Of a DNA stretch of 35,699 nucleotides, positions 24,221 to 31,355 are shown piece by piece. The notes under the pieces are model-generated. The model did not search any database. It saw only the letters and a list, made by a program, of their open reading frames with translations, and was not told the DNA's origin. Within the stretch, counting starts at the first letter, position 1. Each line of letters begins with the position of its first letter. Origin of the DNA: an uncultured Eubacteriales bacterium. Lineage in GTDB: Bacteria > Bacillota > Clostridia > Oscillospirales > Oscillospiraceae. The stretch lies in contig URQY01000014.1 of NCBI GenBank assembly GCA_900550165.1, forward strand, positions 1 through 35,699, read 5' to 3'. Both the position numbers and the translations under genes were made by a program.

Positions 24221-24796
24221 TCATTTGAAATATTCCACCACCGCGCACACGCCGCTGCCCAGCGAGGAAAACACCTTGCTGAGCACGTTCGTGCTCTTTT
24301 GCTGGTAGACGACCACGCTGTCGGATTCCGACAGGTCGATGTAGTAGACCTGCGAGGAGCTGGGCTTGGCCATGCCTGCCGCGGCCGCCGCCTCCTTGAT
24401 GGTCGTGAGGTCGAAGGTCTTTTCATAGCGCGTGAGCAGCGCGACGTGTTCATCCTCGAGCGCCGAGATCTCCTTCTGCACGGAGACGACCTGCGAGGAG
24501 ATCTCCGTCAGTTGCGCGCGGCACATGATCATCAGCGCGACCATGGCGGCCAGCGCCGCAAAGCCGCACAGCGCGCCGAGCGAGACTCTTTCGCGCGGGC
24601 GACGGACGGGAGCCGCCTTCTGCTGCGGCCTGCGCTGCGGCGGACGCATGAATTCCTCGCGGCGCTCGTGCTCACGCCCGTACTCGCGCTCGCGGCGGAG
24701 CCTGCGCTGGCGCTCCTCATACGCGGGGTCATAGGCAAGGTTGCCATCGACGCGGCCGCCGGTATATCTCATATGTTGATTTTTGCGGCTGGCCAT
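24221..24796 (-). CDS. ftsL: Cell division protein FtsL-like (septum formation initiator family)
   Basis: The 191-residue bitopic protein has an unusually long, highly charged cytoplasmic N-terminus (about 1-70, rich in Arg/Glu/Gln), one membrane helix (about 72-92) and an extracellular coiled coil (about 95-125). A conserved-looking LTTIKEAAAAAGMAKPSSSQVYYIDL segment follows. This order and its place between rsmH and a class B PBP identify it as the FtsL slot; FtsL bridges FtsQ/DivIB and the septal synthase. Sequence conservation in this family is low, so the name rests mainly on context and topology. ATG at 24796 is preferred; TTG at 24820 is an alternative. Confidence 0.82.
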   Translation of the reverse strand: MASRKNQHMRYTGGRVDGNLAYDPAYEERQRRLRREREYGREHERREEFMRPPQRRPQQKAAPVRRPRERVSLGALCGFAALAAMVALMIMCRAQLTEISSQVVSVQKEISALEDEHVALLTRYEKTFDLTTIKEAAAAAGMAKPSSSQVYYIDLSESDSVVVYQQKSTNVLSKVFSSLGSGVCAVVEYFK

Positions 24797-24833
24797 AGTC
24801 GACGCTTCCCTTCCGGTCAATTTCTGATGGTTT

Positions 24834-25772
24834 TCAACACTTTTCCGCCACCCTCAGCTTGGCGCTGCGGGCGCGGGGATTTTCTGCAAGCTCTTCCTCG
24901 CCCGAAACGATGGGCTTTCTCGTCACGAGCCTGATCTTCGGCGTTCTGCCGCATACGCACACTGGGAATTCCGGCGGGCAGATGCAGCCCTGCGCCAGCT
25001 CCTGGAACTTCCGCTTGACGATGCGGTCCTCGAGCGAATGGAACGTGATGACGGCGAGCCGCCCTCCGCTCCTGAGATTCTCCGCCGCCGCATCAAGCAT
25101 CGGCGGAAGCTCGCCCAGCTCGTCGTTCACGGCGATGCGGATGGCCTGAAAGCTTCTTTTCGCGGGGTGCTGCTTTTCGCGCAGCGCGCTCGCCGGCATC
25201 GCCGAGCGAATGAGGTCGGCAAGCTCCAGCGTCGTTTCGATGGGCTTTTGCTCGCGGTGCTGGCAAATTCTTTTCGCGATGGCGGGCGCGTAGCGCTCCT
25301 CGCCGTATTCAAAGAGGATGCGGCGCAGCTCCTCGTAGGGCCATGTGTTCACGACCTCGCGCGCGGTCAGCGCGGCGGACTCGTCCATGCGCATATCGAG
25401 CGGCGCGTCCTGCTTGTAGGAAAAGCCGCGCTGCGCCTCGTCAAGCTGTGGGGAGGAAACGCCCAGGTCAAAGAGCATCCCGTCCACGCCTTGGACGCCG
25501 AGCTCATGCAGGACATTCCCCAGCGCGCTGAAGTTGCTGTGCACGAGCGTGACCCTGTCCATATAGTCGCCGAGGCGACGGGTCGCCGCTTCGATCGCCG
25601 TTTCGTCGCGATCCAGCGCGATGAGCCGCCCCGTTGTCAGGCGGCGCACGATCTCGAGCGAGTGCCCCGCGCGGCCGAGCGTGCCGTCCACATAAACGCC
25701 GTCCGGTTTGATGGCGAGCGCATCGAGGCACTCGTGCAGCAGCACCGGCTTATGGCCGTAGTTCTCTTCCAT
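24834..25772 (-). CDS. rsmH: 16S rRNA m4C1402 methyltransferase RsmH
   Basis: RsmH (MraW) methylates N4 of C1402 in 16S rRNA using S-adenosylmethionine. The 312-residue product shows the N-terminal HKPVLLHECLDAL, the SAM-binding segment VYVDGTLGRAGHS, DGMLFDLGVSSPQLDEAQRGFSY, and the C-terminal AVITFHSLEDRIVKRKF with the cysteine-containing CICPPEFPVCVCG. It follows mraZ with one base between stop and start (translational coupling likely, as its own ribosome site is weak). It is the second gene of the dcw operon in most bacteria. Confidence 0.97.
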   Translation of the reverse strand: MEENYGHKPVLLHECLDALAIKPDGVYVDGTLGRAGHSLEIVRRLTTGRLIALDRDETAIEAATRRLGDYMDRVTLVHSNFSALGNVLHELGVQGVDGMLFDLGVSSPQLDEAQRGFSYKQDAPLDMRMDESAALTAREVVNTWPYEELRRILFEYGEERYAPAIAKRICQHREQKPIETTLELADLIRSAMPASALREKQHPAKRSFQAIRIAVNDELGELPPMLDAAAENLRSGGRLAVITFHSLEDRIVKRKFQELAQGCICPPEFPVCVCGRTPKIRLVTRKPIVSGEEELAENPRARSAKLRVAEKC

Positions 25773-25773
25773 A

Positions 25774-26190
25774 TCAGAATCCCAGCTCTTCCATCACCGC
25801 GGCCAGATTCTCGGGATTGAGCTCCTCGGCCTCGATCTCTGCCCACTTCTCCGCGTTCCAGATCTCGGCGCGGTTGGAAACGCCGATCACGACCACGTCC
25901 TTTTCAAGATGCGCGTAGGCCCTGAGCTTCTGCGGCAGCACGATGCGCCCCTGCGCGTCGGGCTCGCACTTGGCGGCGTTGGCAAAGAGCGGACGCATGG
26001 CCTTGGTCTTCGTGTAGGGCAGGCTTTCAAACTTTTCGGTGAAGCGCGCCCAGGAGGAATCGGAATAGACGCTCAGGCAGGAGTCCATGCCCATGGTGAC
26101 ATAAAACGTGTCGCCGAGCTCCTCGCGCAGCTTCGCGGGAATGAACAGCCGCCCCTTGGTGTCGATCGTGTGCTGATACTGACCCGTCAC
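25774..26190 (-). CDS. mraZ: Transcriptional regulator MraZ
   Basis: MraZ is the DNA-binding regulator at the head of dcw operons. The 138-residue protein has two AbrB-like SpoVT domains, each marked by a DxxGR signature: DTKGRLFIPAKLREEL and DAQGRIVLPQKLRAYA. GTG at 26190 follows a G-rich ribosome site (AAAGGGGGGAG) by 5 bases; the upstream part of the open frame is not MraZ-like. Two TGGGG boxes spaced 10 bases apart sit at 26328-26342 just downstream of a strong promoter, consistent with autorepression as described for MraZ in Escherichia coli. Confidence 0.95.
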   Translation of the reverse strand: MTGQYQHTIDTKGRLFIPAKLREELGDTFYVTMGMDSCLSVYSDSSWARFTEKFESLPYTKTKAMRPLFANAAKCEPDAQGRIVLPQKLRAYAHLEKDVVVIGVSNRAEIWNAEKWAEIEAEELNPENLAAVMEELGF

Positions 26191-26327
26191 GGCGGCTCCC
26201 CCCTTTTTTCGTCCGGTTTCGCATCGAAGGGGCGCGAAAACGCGGCCTTTTCCTCTCTTTTGAAAAAGCCGTGCGCTGTCTCTTTCGGTGCTCGTGTGGG
26301 AAAGCAAACCATTTTTGTGGTACAATG

Positions 26328-26342
26328 CCCCACTTTCCCCCA
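26328..26342 (-). promoter_or_regulatory. Candidate MraZ operator (two TGGGG boxes)
   Basis: On the minus strand TGGGG-GAAAG-TGGGG places two MraZ-type boxes 10 bases apart, on the same face of the helix. They lie 12 bases downstream of the -10 element, so they cover the predicted transcription start region. A further TGGG on the opposite strand lies at 26297-26300. Confidence 0.7.
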
Positions 26343-26353
26343 CCTTTGTTTTG

Positions 26354-26382
26354 AGTATACGAGATTCACATAAAAATTGCAA
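26354..26382 (-). promoter_or_regulatory. SigA-type promoter of the mraZ/dcw operon
   Basis: On the minus strand TTGCAA (26377-26382) and TATACT (26354-26359) are spaced by 17 bases. Transcription would start near 26347, leaving a leader of about 155 bases before mraZ. Confidence 0.85.
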
Positions 26383-26412
26383 GCAGAAATTTTCCTGTAA
26401 TTTCAAGCCTTT

Positions 26413-26440
26413 CGGCGCTTTTTCTTCGGAAAAGGCGCCG
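26413..26440 (+). other. Stable UUCG-loop hairpin in the gap upstream of mraZ
   Basis: CGGCGCTTTTTC and GAAAAGGCGCCG (one G-T pair) enclose TTCG, giving the exceptionally stable C(UUCG)G loop if read on the plus strand. No T-run follows and no plus-strand gene is nearby. The 407-base gap 26191-26597 otherwise holds the mraZ promoter and operator, a terminator at 26486-26522 and a palindrome at 26566-26585. Confidence 0.45.
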
Positions 26441-26485
26441 TGGGACGTCCGCAATCCAAACAGATGTTTTATTCTCTTGCGGTGC

Positions 26486-26522
26486 AAAAAAGGAGCGCCA
26501 CAATATCTTGTGGTGCTCCTTT
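26486..26522 (-). terminator. Intrinsic terminator of the rsmD-coaD operon
   Basis: A 15-bp stem (26489-26503 with 26508-26522, one G-T pair) with loop TATC is followed on the minus strand by TTTTTT. It lies about 75 bases after the last gene of that operon. Confidence 0.88.
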
Positions 26523-26565
26523 ATGTAAAGTCAAAATATAGATTATGTCTACCGGGTGCCCTGGT

Positions 26566-26585
26566 TTTTGTCGATTTCGACAAAA
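26566..26585. promoter_or_regulatory. Palindrome with 0A-box-like halves
   Basis: TTTTGTCGA-TT-TCGACAAAA is a perfect 9-bp inverted repeat with a 2-base spacer. The minus strand contains TTGTCGAAA, an exact 0A-box core. It sits between the coiled-coil gene stop and its terminator, an unusual place for an operator, so function is uncertain. Confidence 0.35.
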
Positions 26586-26597
26586 TTTATTTGCTGC

Positions 26598-27113
26598 TTA
26601 TTGTTGTTTTTCGGCGGACTGCGCCAGTTCCTCGCGTTTTTTCTGCATCTGCTCGGCAGAAGCGGCGCGGAAGCGCACGCGGGACTGCTTGACCTCCTCG
26701 AGCGCCATCTGGATGGCCTCCTCGGTGCGGCGCAGCGCATCCTCGGTGTACTCGTTGGCCACGCGGTACATTTCGCGCGAGCGGTCCTCGGCCTTTTTGA
26801 CGATCTCGTGGCTCTTTTCGCGGGCGATACCGAGCACCTCGGTCTCGGAGACCTTGTTCTTCGCGTCCTGCTCGGCCTGCTGCATCATGCGCTCGACGTC
26901 GCGCTTGGCGGCCTTGACATAGTCCTCCTTTGCGCGGATGAGCTCCTGCGCGCGGGAAAGCTCCACCGGGAGCTGGGCGCGAATCTCGTCGAGCAGGTCG
27001 AGCGCCTCGTCGCGGTTCAGAATGCACTTGTCGCTCGTCAGCGGCGCGTTCTTCGCGCCGTCGATCATCTCGTAAAGCATATCCAAAAGATGCTGCACAT
27101 CATTGTTCGCCAT
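26598..27113 (-). CDS. Coiled-coil, ATPase-like protein of unknown function
   Basis: The 171-residue cytoplasmic protein is almost entirely charged helix (Lys, Glu, Arg, Gln, Ala), with heptad-like spacing from about residue 45 to the end. It has no membrane segment or catalytic motif. Similar proteins beside coaD in Clostridia are often labelled ATPase or V-type ATPase subunit H on the strength of the coiled coil, but nothing here supports ATP hydrolysis. It resembles DivIVA-like or stator-like scaffolds in general form only. ATG at 27113 overlaps the end of coaD by 14 bases, so it is translationally coupled and co-transcribed with rsmD and coaD. Confidence 0.75.
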   Translation of the reverse strand: MANNDVQHLLDMLYEMIDGAKNAPLTSDKCILNRDEALDLLDEIRAQLPVELSRAQELIRAKEDYVKAAKRDVERMMQQAEQDAKNKVSETEVLGIAREKSHEIVKKAEDRSREMYRVANEYTEDALRRTEEAIQMALEEVKQSRVRFRAASAEQMQKKREELAQSAEKQQ

Positions 27114-27597
27114 GGTCTTCTCTCCATCCTTTCACAAGCTCCGCCGCGCGCAGCGGCATATATTTTTCAAGGTCTTGTCCGTATTTGATCATTTCGCGCA
27201 CCATCGTGGAGCTGATGTGCTGATACTTCGGTTCCGCGACCAGCAGCACCGTTTCGAGCGCGCCGTCCGACACATCGCGATAGATGAGCGAAAGCTGCTG
27301 CTCGGCGTCAAAATCCACGCTGTTGCGCACGCCGCGCACGAGAAACTGCGCGTTTTTGCGCAGCGCGTAGTCGGTCAGAAGTCCGCCGCCGAGCTCAGCT
27401 TCCACATTGGGGAACTCCTCGACGCTCGCGCGCATGAGCGCGAGCTTCTGCTCGTCGGTGAACATCGGGTGCGTCTTCGTCCCGTTCGGCACGATGGACA
27501 CATACACGCGGTCAAAGAGCTTCGATGCGCGCGCGATAATGTCCTGATGCCCGATCGTCACAGGGTCGAACGAGCCGGGAAACACTGCGATTCTCAT
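27100..27597 (-). CDS. coaD: Phosphopantetheine adenylyltransferase CoaD
   Basis: CoaD adenylates 4'-phosphopantetheine with ATP to form dephospho-CoA, the penultimate step of coenzyme A synthesis. The 165-residue length is standard for bacterial PPAT. The nucleotidyltransferase motif is FPGSFDPVTIGH (TIGH at 14-17), followed by LVRGVRNSVDFDAEQQ and the C-terminal ISSTMVREM block. The ATG overlaps the rsmD stop by 4 bases, the usual rsmD-coaD arrangement, and its own stop overlaps the next gene by 14 bases. Confidence 0.97.
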   Translation of the reverse strand: MRIAVFPGSFDPVTIGHQDIIARASKLFDRVYVSIVPNGTKTHPMFTDEQKLALMRASVEEFPNVEAELGGGLLTDYALRKNAQFLVRGVRNSVDFDAEQQLSLIYRDVSDGALETVLLVAEPKYQHISSTMVREMIKYGQDLEKYMPLRAAELVKGWREDHGEQ

Positions 27598-28151
27598 GCC
27601 TCTTCCTCCACCGCGCGGTGATAGATGCTCACCTTGATCTTGCCGTAGCGGTACTCGCGATACAGTCCGTACGGCGCGGGAAGCTCGGGAAGCGTCTGGT
27701 TCTGCGGACTTTCCGCGACCATTATACCATGGGGTGATAAAATGTCAAACTGCGCGATCTTTTCCATCGCCTGCTCCAAAAGTCCGCTTTCGTACGGCGG
27801 ATCGAGGAAGATGATGTCGAACCTCCCGCTCTGCGTGCCGAGCGCGGCGAGCGAATCACCGCAGATGACCTGCGCGTTTTCTTCCAGATGGCACAGCGCG
27901 AGATTTTCGCGCACGAGCTTGACCGCGTCTGCACGCTTGTCAACAAAAAGCGCGCTTTTTGCCCCACGCGAGAGCGCCTCGATGCCGAGCTGCCCCGTGC
28001 CCGCAAAAAGATCGAGCACGCGCGCATCCTCCACGTCGAACTGGATACAATTAAAAATACTTTCCTTGACCTTGTCGGTCGTCGGGCGGGTCTCCATGCC
28101 CTTCAGCTCGCCCAGCCGCCGTCCGCGCGCCGAGCCTGTGATCACTCTCAT
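27594..28151 (-). CDS. rsmD: 16S rRNA m2G966 methyltransferase RsmD
   Basis: RsmD methylates N2 of G966 in 16S rRNA. The 185-residue Rossmann-fold enzyme starts MRVITGSARGRRL. It has the SAM-binding motif VLDLFAGTGQLGIEALSRGA (residues 45-64) and the catalytic DPPY at 117-120. ATG at 28151 is preceded by AGGAAGAGG; an in-frame ATG at 28187 lacks family similarity. A SigA-type promoter at 28204-28232 drives rsmD, coaD and the coiled-coil gene, divergent from the Asp23-family operon. Confidence 0.96.
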   Translation of the reverse strand: MRVITGSARGRRLGELKGMETRPTTDKVKESIFNCIQFDVEDARVLDLFAGTGQLGIEALSRGAKSALFVDKRADAVKLVRENLALCHLEENAQVICGDSLAALGTQSGRFDIIFLDPPYESGLLEQAMEKIAQFDILSPHGIMVAESPQNQTLPELPAPYGLYREYRYGKIKVSIYHRAVEEEA

Positions 28152-28203
28152 AGCCTCTTCCTCCCCTGCGCCGAAATACGGGCGCAAGCTCTCTTAGGTT
28201 TCC

Positions 28204-28232
28204 ATAATACGAGAATTTCCGTTCATTTTCAA
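28204..28232 (-). promoter_or_regulatory. SigA-type promoter of rsmD-coaD
   Basis: On the minus strand TTGAAA (28227-28232) and TATTAT (28204-28209) are separated by 17 bases, about 53 bases upstream of the rsmD start. Confidence 0.78.
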
Positions 28233-28277
28233 TAGACACGTTGACATTTTCCCGCATTTTGCGCAAAATATTTTCTC

Positions 28278-28306
28278 TTGTTATTCCCGCACGCTTCGTA
28301 TATAAT
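28278..28306 (+). promoter_or_regulatory. SigA-type promoter of the Asp23-fakA operon
   Basis: TTGTTA (28278-28283), a 17-base spacer and a perfect TATAAT (28301-28306) lie 57 bases upstream of the Asp23-family start. It is back-to-back with the rsmD promoter. Confidence 0.85.
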
Positions 28307-28363
28307 GATACGGAATAGTGATATGGTCACATTTTATCGACCAGGGAGAAAGGAGTATCTTCC

Positions 28364-28714
28364 ATGATCAGGCTACAGACTGAAAAGGGCGAGATTAGCA
28401 TTTCTGACGCCGCTCTGTCCAATATTACCGGCGCCGCGGCCACGAGCTGCTTCGGCGTCAAGGGCATGGCCTACCGCTCGATGACGGACGGTCTTGTCCA
28501 CCTGCTGCGCCGCGAAGCGATGAGCAAGGGCGTGCGCATCATTCCCCACGAAGAGGGCGATATTTCCATCGAGCTGCACATCATCGTCGAGCACGGCGTC
28601 AACATTGCCGCCGTTTGCCGCTCGATCATCAATCAGGTGCGCTATATGGTCAGCGAAAACACAGGCGCGAGCATCCGCAGCATTGATGTTTGCGTCGACA
28701 GTATGAATATGTAA
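28364..28714 (+). CDS. Asp23/Gls24-family envelope stress protein (YloU-like)
   Basis: The 116-residue protein is a complete Asp23 (DUF322) domain: EKGEISISDAALSNITGAAATSCFGVKGM near the start and IELHIIVEHGVNIAAVCRSIINQVRYMVSENTGASIRSIDVCVDSM at the end. Members sit at the cell membrane or in alkaline-stress and lipid-related operons; exact biochemistry is not settled. ATG at 28364 follows GAAAGGAG by 8 bases. It is 22 bases before the FakA-like gene, the same pairing as Bacillus yloU-yloV, suggesting a link to fatty-acid or envelope homeostasis. Confidence 0.93.
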   Translation: MIRLQTEKGEISISDAALSNITGAAATSCFGVKGMAYRSMTDGLVHLLRREAMSKGVRIIPHEEGDISIELHIIVEHGVNIAAVCRSIINQVRYMVSENTGASIRSIDVCVDSMNM

Positions 28715-28736
28715 TAACCGAGGAGGACGTCATCCC

Positions 28737-30413
28737 ATGCACGATACCATCAATGGTGCCATGTTCAAGGAGATGCTGCTCTTCGGCACCGTCTCCATCA
28801 CGCAGGCACAGCAAGCCATCAATGATCTGAATGTGTTCCCCGTTCCCGACGGCGACACGGGCACGAATATGAGCCTCACCATCCAGACCGCGGCGCAGGA
28901 GCTCAAAAAGCTCGAGCCCGCAACGGTCGATCAGGCCGCCTCTGTCACGGCGTCCGCGCTGCTGCGCGGCGCGCGCGGCAACTCCGGCGTCATCCTGTCG
29001 CTTCTCTTCCGCGGCATCTCCAAGGAGCTCAAGGGCTGCAAGGAGGCCGACGGCGCGGCCTTTGCCGCCGCATTGCAGGAGGGCGTCGCCGCGGCGTACA
29101 ACGCCGTGATGAAGCCCGCCGAGGGCACGATCCTGACCGTTTCGCGTCTCGCCGCCGAGCGCGCCGTGAACGCGGCCGAGGAGCACAACAGCGTCGAGTA
29201 TGTCATCGAGCAGGCCATCGCCCAGGGCGAGATCACGCTCGCGCAGACGACCGACATGAACCCGGTCCTCAAAAAGGCCGGTGTGGTCGACGCGGGCGGC
29301 AAGGGCTTCCTGCTGATCCTGGGCGGTATGCTCAGCGCCCTGCGCGGCGAGGCGCGCCCAGAGCTCACAGCGGAGGACACGCAGGAGAAGGCGGACTTTG
29401 CCATGCTTTCCGAAGAGGATATCACCTTCACGTTCGACACCGTGTTCATCGTCCGCAAGAGCGGGCGCAGCATCGAGCCGTTCCGCCGCTTTCTCGACGG
29501 CATCGGCGATTCGCTCGTCATCGGCGAGGACGACGAGGCCTTCAAGGTCCACGTCCACACCGATATTCCGGGCGAGGCGCTGAGCGAGGCGCAGAAGTAC
29601 GGCACGCTCGAGCTCGCGAAGATCGAGAATATGCGCACGCAGGCCCAGCAGCTTGCCGCGGGCGGCAAGGCCCAGTCCACCGACGATCTCGAGGCCATCG
29701 AGCAGGAGCTCGAAGCCGCCGAGCACGAAGATGCCGGTGAAGCGGAGCCCGAAAAGGACTTCGGCTTCCTCGCCGTCTGCGCGGGCGACGGCCTTGCGAG
29801 CGTCTTCACCGACCTTGGCGCCGACGGCGTCATCAGCGGCGGACAGACCATGAACCCCTCGACCGAGAGCATCCTGAAGGAGATCAAAAAGGTCCGCGCG
29901 CACACGGTCTTTGTCCTGCCGAACAACAAGAACATCATCATGGCCGCGCAGCAGTGCGCGGGCCTGACGGAGAAAAGGGTCATCGTCATCCCCACCGCCT
30001 CCATCCCGCAGGGCGTGAGCGCGATGATGGCCGTTGACCCCGACGCGGACAGCGCTGAGGCCATCGAGCAGGCCATGACGGGCGCGGCACAGTGCGTCTC
30101 CACCGCGCAGATCACCTACGCCGCGCGCAACTCCGACTTCGACGGCTTCGATATCCACGAGGGCGACTATCTGGCGCTGCTGGACGGCAAGCTGCTCGGC
30201 ACCGACCGCGATGTTTCCGCGCTGCTCGACGCGCTCTCCGACGAGGCCGCGTCCCGCGAGGCGGAGTTCATCACCGTCTTCTACGGCGAAGACGTAAGCG
30301 AAGAGGACGCGCGCAAGGCGAGCGAGATCTTCACCCGCAAGTGTCCGGACGCCGAGGTCAACCTGATCTGCGGCGGCCAGCCGGTCTACTACTATATCAT
30401 TTCGATCGAATAA
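28737..30413 (+). CDS. fakA: FakA-like DAK2-domain fatty acid kinase catalytic subunit (YloV)
   Basis: FakA uses ATP to phosphorylate fatty acids presented by FakB carriers, allowing exogenous fatty acids into phospholipid synthesis. The 558-residue length fits. The N-terminal DhaL/DAK2 nucleotide domain shows VFPVPDGDTGTNMSLT (PDGDTGTN at 37-44) and RGARGNSGVILSLLFRG. The middle and C-terminal FakA domains include FTFDTVFIVRKSG, SLVIGEDDEAFKVHVHTDIPGE and SGGQTMNPSTESIL. An Ala/Glu-rich linker lies near residues 318-340. The ribosome site GAGGAGGA is about 9 bases before the ATG. It closes the operon at a terminator; no fakB is in the window. Confidence 0.92.
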   Translation: MHDTINGAMFKEMLLFGTVSITQAQQAINDLNVFPVPDGDTGTNMSLTIQTAAQELKKLEPATVDQAASVTASALLRGARGNSGVILSLLFRGISKELKGCKEADGAAFAAALQEGVAAAYNAVMKPAEGTILTVSRLAAERAVNAAEEHNSVEYVIEQAIAQGEITLAQTTDMNPVLKKAGVVDAGGKGFLLILGGMLSALRGEARPELTAEDTQEKADFAMLSEEDITFTFDTVFIVRKSGRSIEPFRRFLDGIGDSLVIGEDDEAFKVHVHTDIPGEALSEAQKYGTLELAKIENMRTQAQQLAAGGKAQSTDDLEAIEQELEAAEHEDAGEAEPEKDFGFLAVCAGDGLASVFTDLGADGVISGGQTMNPSTESILKEIKKVRAHTVFVLPNNKNIIMAAQQCAGLTEKRVIVIPTASIPQGVSAMMAVDPDADSAEAIEQAMTGAAQCVSTAQITYAARNSDFDGFDIHEGDYLALLDGKLLGTDRDVSALLDALSDEAASREAEFITVFYGEDVSEEDARKASEIFTRKCPDAEVNLICGGQPVYYYIISIE

Positions 30414-30429
30414 CCCAAACGGCAAGGAA

Positions 30430-30461
30430 AGCCGGAGCGGACGGAACCGCTCCGGCTTTTT
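30430..30461 (+). terminator. Intrinsic terminator of the Asp23-fakA operon
   Basis: AGCCGGAGCGG (30430-30440) and CCGCTCCGGCT (30447-30457) form a perfect 11-bp stem with a 6-base loop, followed by TTTT, 16 bases after the fakA stop. Confidence 0.93.
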
Positions 30462-30485
30462 CGCTGTCTATGGACATATTCCCCT

Positions 30486-31070
30486 TCACAGGCACTTCAT
30501 CCGCCTGCCGAGCATCTGCATCAGCAGATCCGCGTGGCGGTATTCGTCTGCGCTCATCGCCGCAAACAGCTTGCCGAGGCAGAGGTCGAGCGTCTCCTCC
30601 CCCGCGCGGGCATAGTTATAGCCGCCGCAGGCCTCGGCGTGGTAAAGCTGCCGCAGCAGCGCGCAGACATCGCAGATATCGGGCTGCTCCACGCACACGC
30701 GCGGGCAGTAGGCCTTGCCTGTGATGAGGTAGATCGCGGCGGCGAGATCGCGCGCGTGCTGCCTTTCATCCTCGCTCATCATGCGCAGCGTGCGGCTCAT
30801 CTCGCGCGGCAGATGGGACGCGAGGTAAGCATAGATCTGCGCGTCGCCGAGTTCCTCGCGCAGAAAGCCCTGCAGCACCTCGACCGTCAGCACCGCGTCG
30901 GTGCCCATGCAGCACGGGTCCGCCTGCGCGCCGGGGAGCGAGAGCTCCTTATCCTGCGCAGCGTCTCCCCCATCGGCATCGGGATACGGGTCCTCCGCCG
31001 GACAGACCCGCTTCCACACCTCGCGGCAGCGGGCAACATCATAGGCGCCGTTTTTCTCGGAACCTGCCAT
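30486..31070 (-). CDS. Cysteine-rich ferritin-like diiron-domain protein
   Basis: The 194-residue cytoplasmic protein has a four-helix ferritin-like core (about 63-190). Candidate diiron ligands are E73 in FLREELGD, E102/H105 in DERQH, E146 in YHAEACG and E176/H179 in DEYRH, as in rubrerythrin and related diiron proteins. It has eleven cysteines, including a CxxxC-x6-CxxC set (C122, C126, C133, C136) between helices 2 and 3 and a CC pair at 53-54, which could bind a further metal or cluster. ATG at 31070 follows AAAGGAG. It is divergent from the SMS iron-sulfur genes, suggesting a role in iron or oxidative-stress handling. The exact family is not recognised. Confidence 0.75.
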   Translation of the reverse strand: MAGSEKNGAYDVARCREVWKRVCPAEDPYPDADGGDAAQDKELSLPGAQADPCCMGTDAVLTVEVLQGFLREELGDAQIYAYLASHLPREMSRTLRMMSEDERQHARDLAAAIYLITGKAYCPRVCVEQPDICDVCALLRQLYHAEACGGYNYARAGEETLDLCLGKLFAAMSADEYRHADLLMQMLGRRMKCL

Positions 31071-31211
31071 TTTCCTGTCTCCTTTCCAAATGAAGCTTTC
31101 GCTCCCATCCTATGCGCCCGCGGCAGAAGTGTCCCCGTTTGCCGCCCGGCAGCGGGATTTTCCCTATTTCCCGCAGGAAAAAAGAAAATATCAAAAATCG
31201 CACCGGCTGCG

Positions 31212-31240
31212 TTGATTTTTTCCATCTTTTCTGGTAAACT
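31212..31240 (+). promoter_or_regulatory. SigA-type promoter of the smsCB operon
   Basis: TTGATT (31212-31217) and TAAACT (31235-31240) are spaced by 17 bases. The predicted transcript has a leader of about 110 bases containing a stem-loop at 31294-31331. Confidence 0.7.
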
Positions 31241-31293
31241 ACAGTTGTTTTGAATTTTTTGCACGCTGTGTTGCATTTGCAACTTTCCATTTT

Positions 31294-31331
31294 CTGCCAT
31301 CAGGGGTATGCTGAACATACTCCATCGGCAG
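31294..31331 (+). promoter_or_regulatory. Leader stem-loop upstream of smsC
   Basis: CTGCC (31294-31298) pairs with GGCAG (31327-31331), enclosing GGGTATG/CATACTC with one G-T pair. It ends 8 bases before the AAGGAGG ribosome site of smsC. It does not match a riboswitch class I know; a protein-binding or stability role is possible. Confidence 0.4.
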
Positions 31332-31355
31332 CTTTCGTAAGGAGGTCTTCTTTTC

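Noticed and set aside
28650..30425. Long minus-strand open frame opposite fakA
   Set aside because: Antisense shadow of a conserved kinase; no ribosome site and no family motifs.
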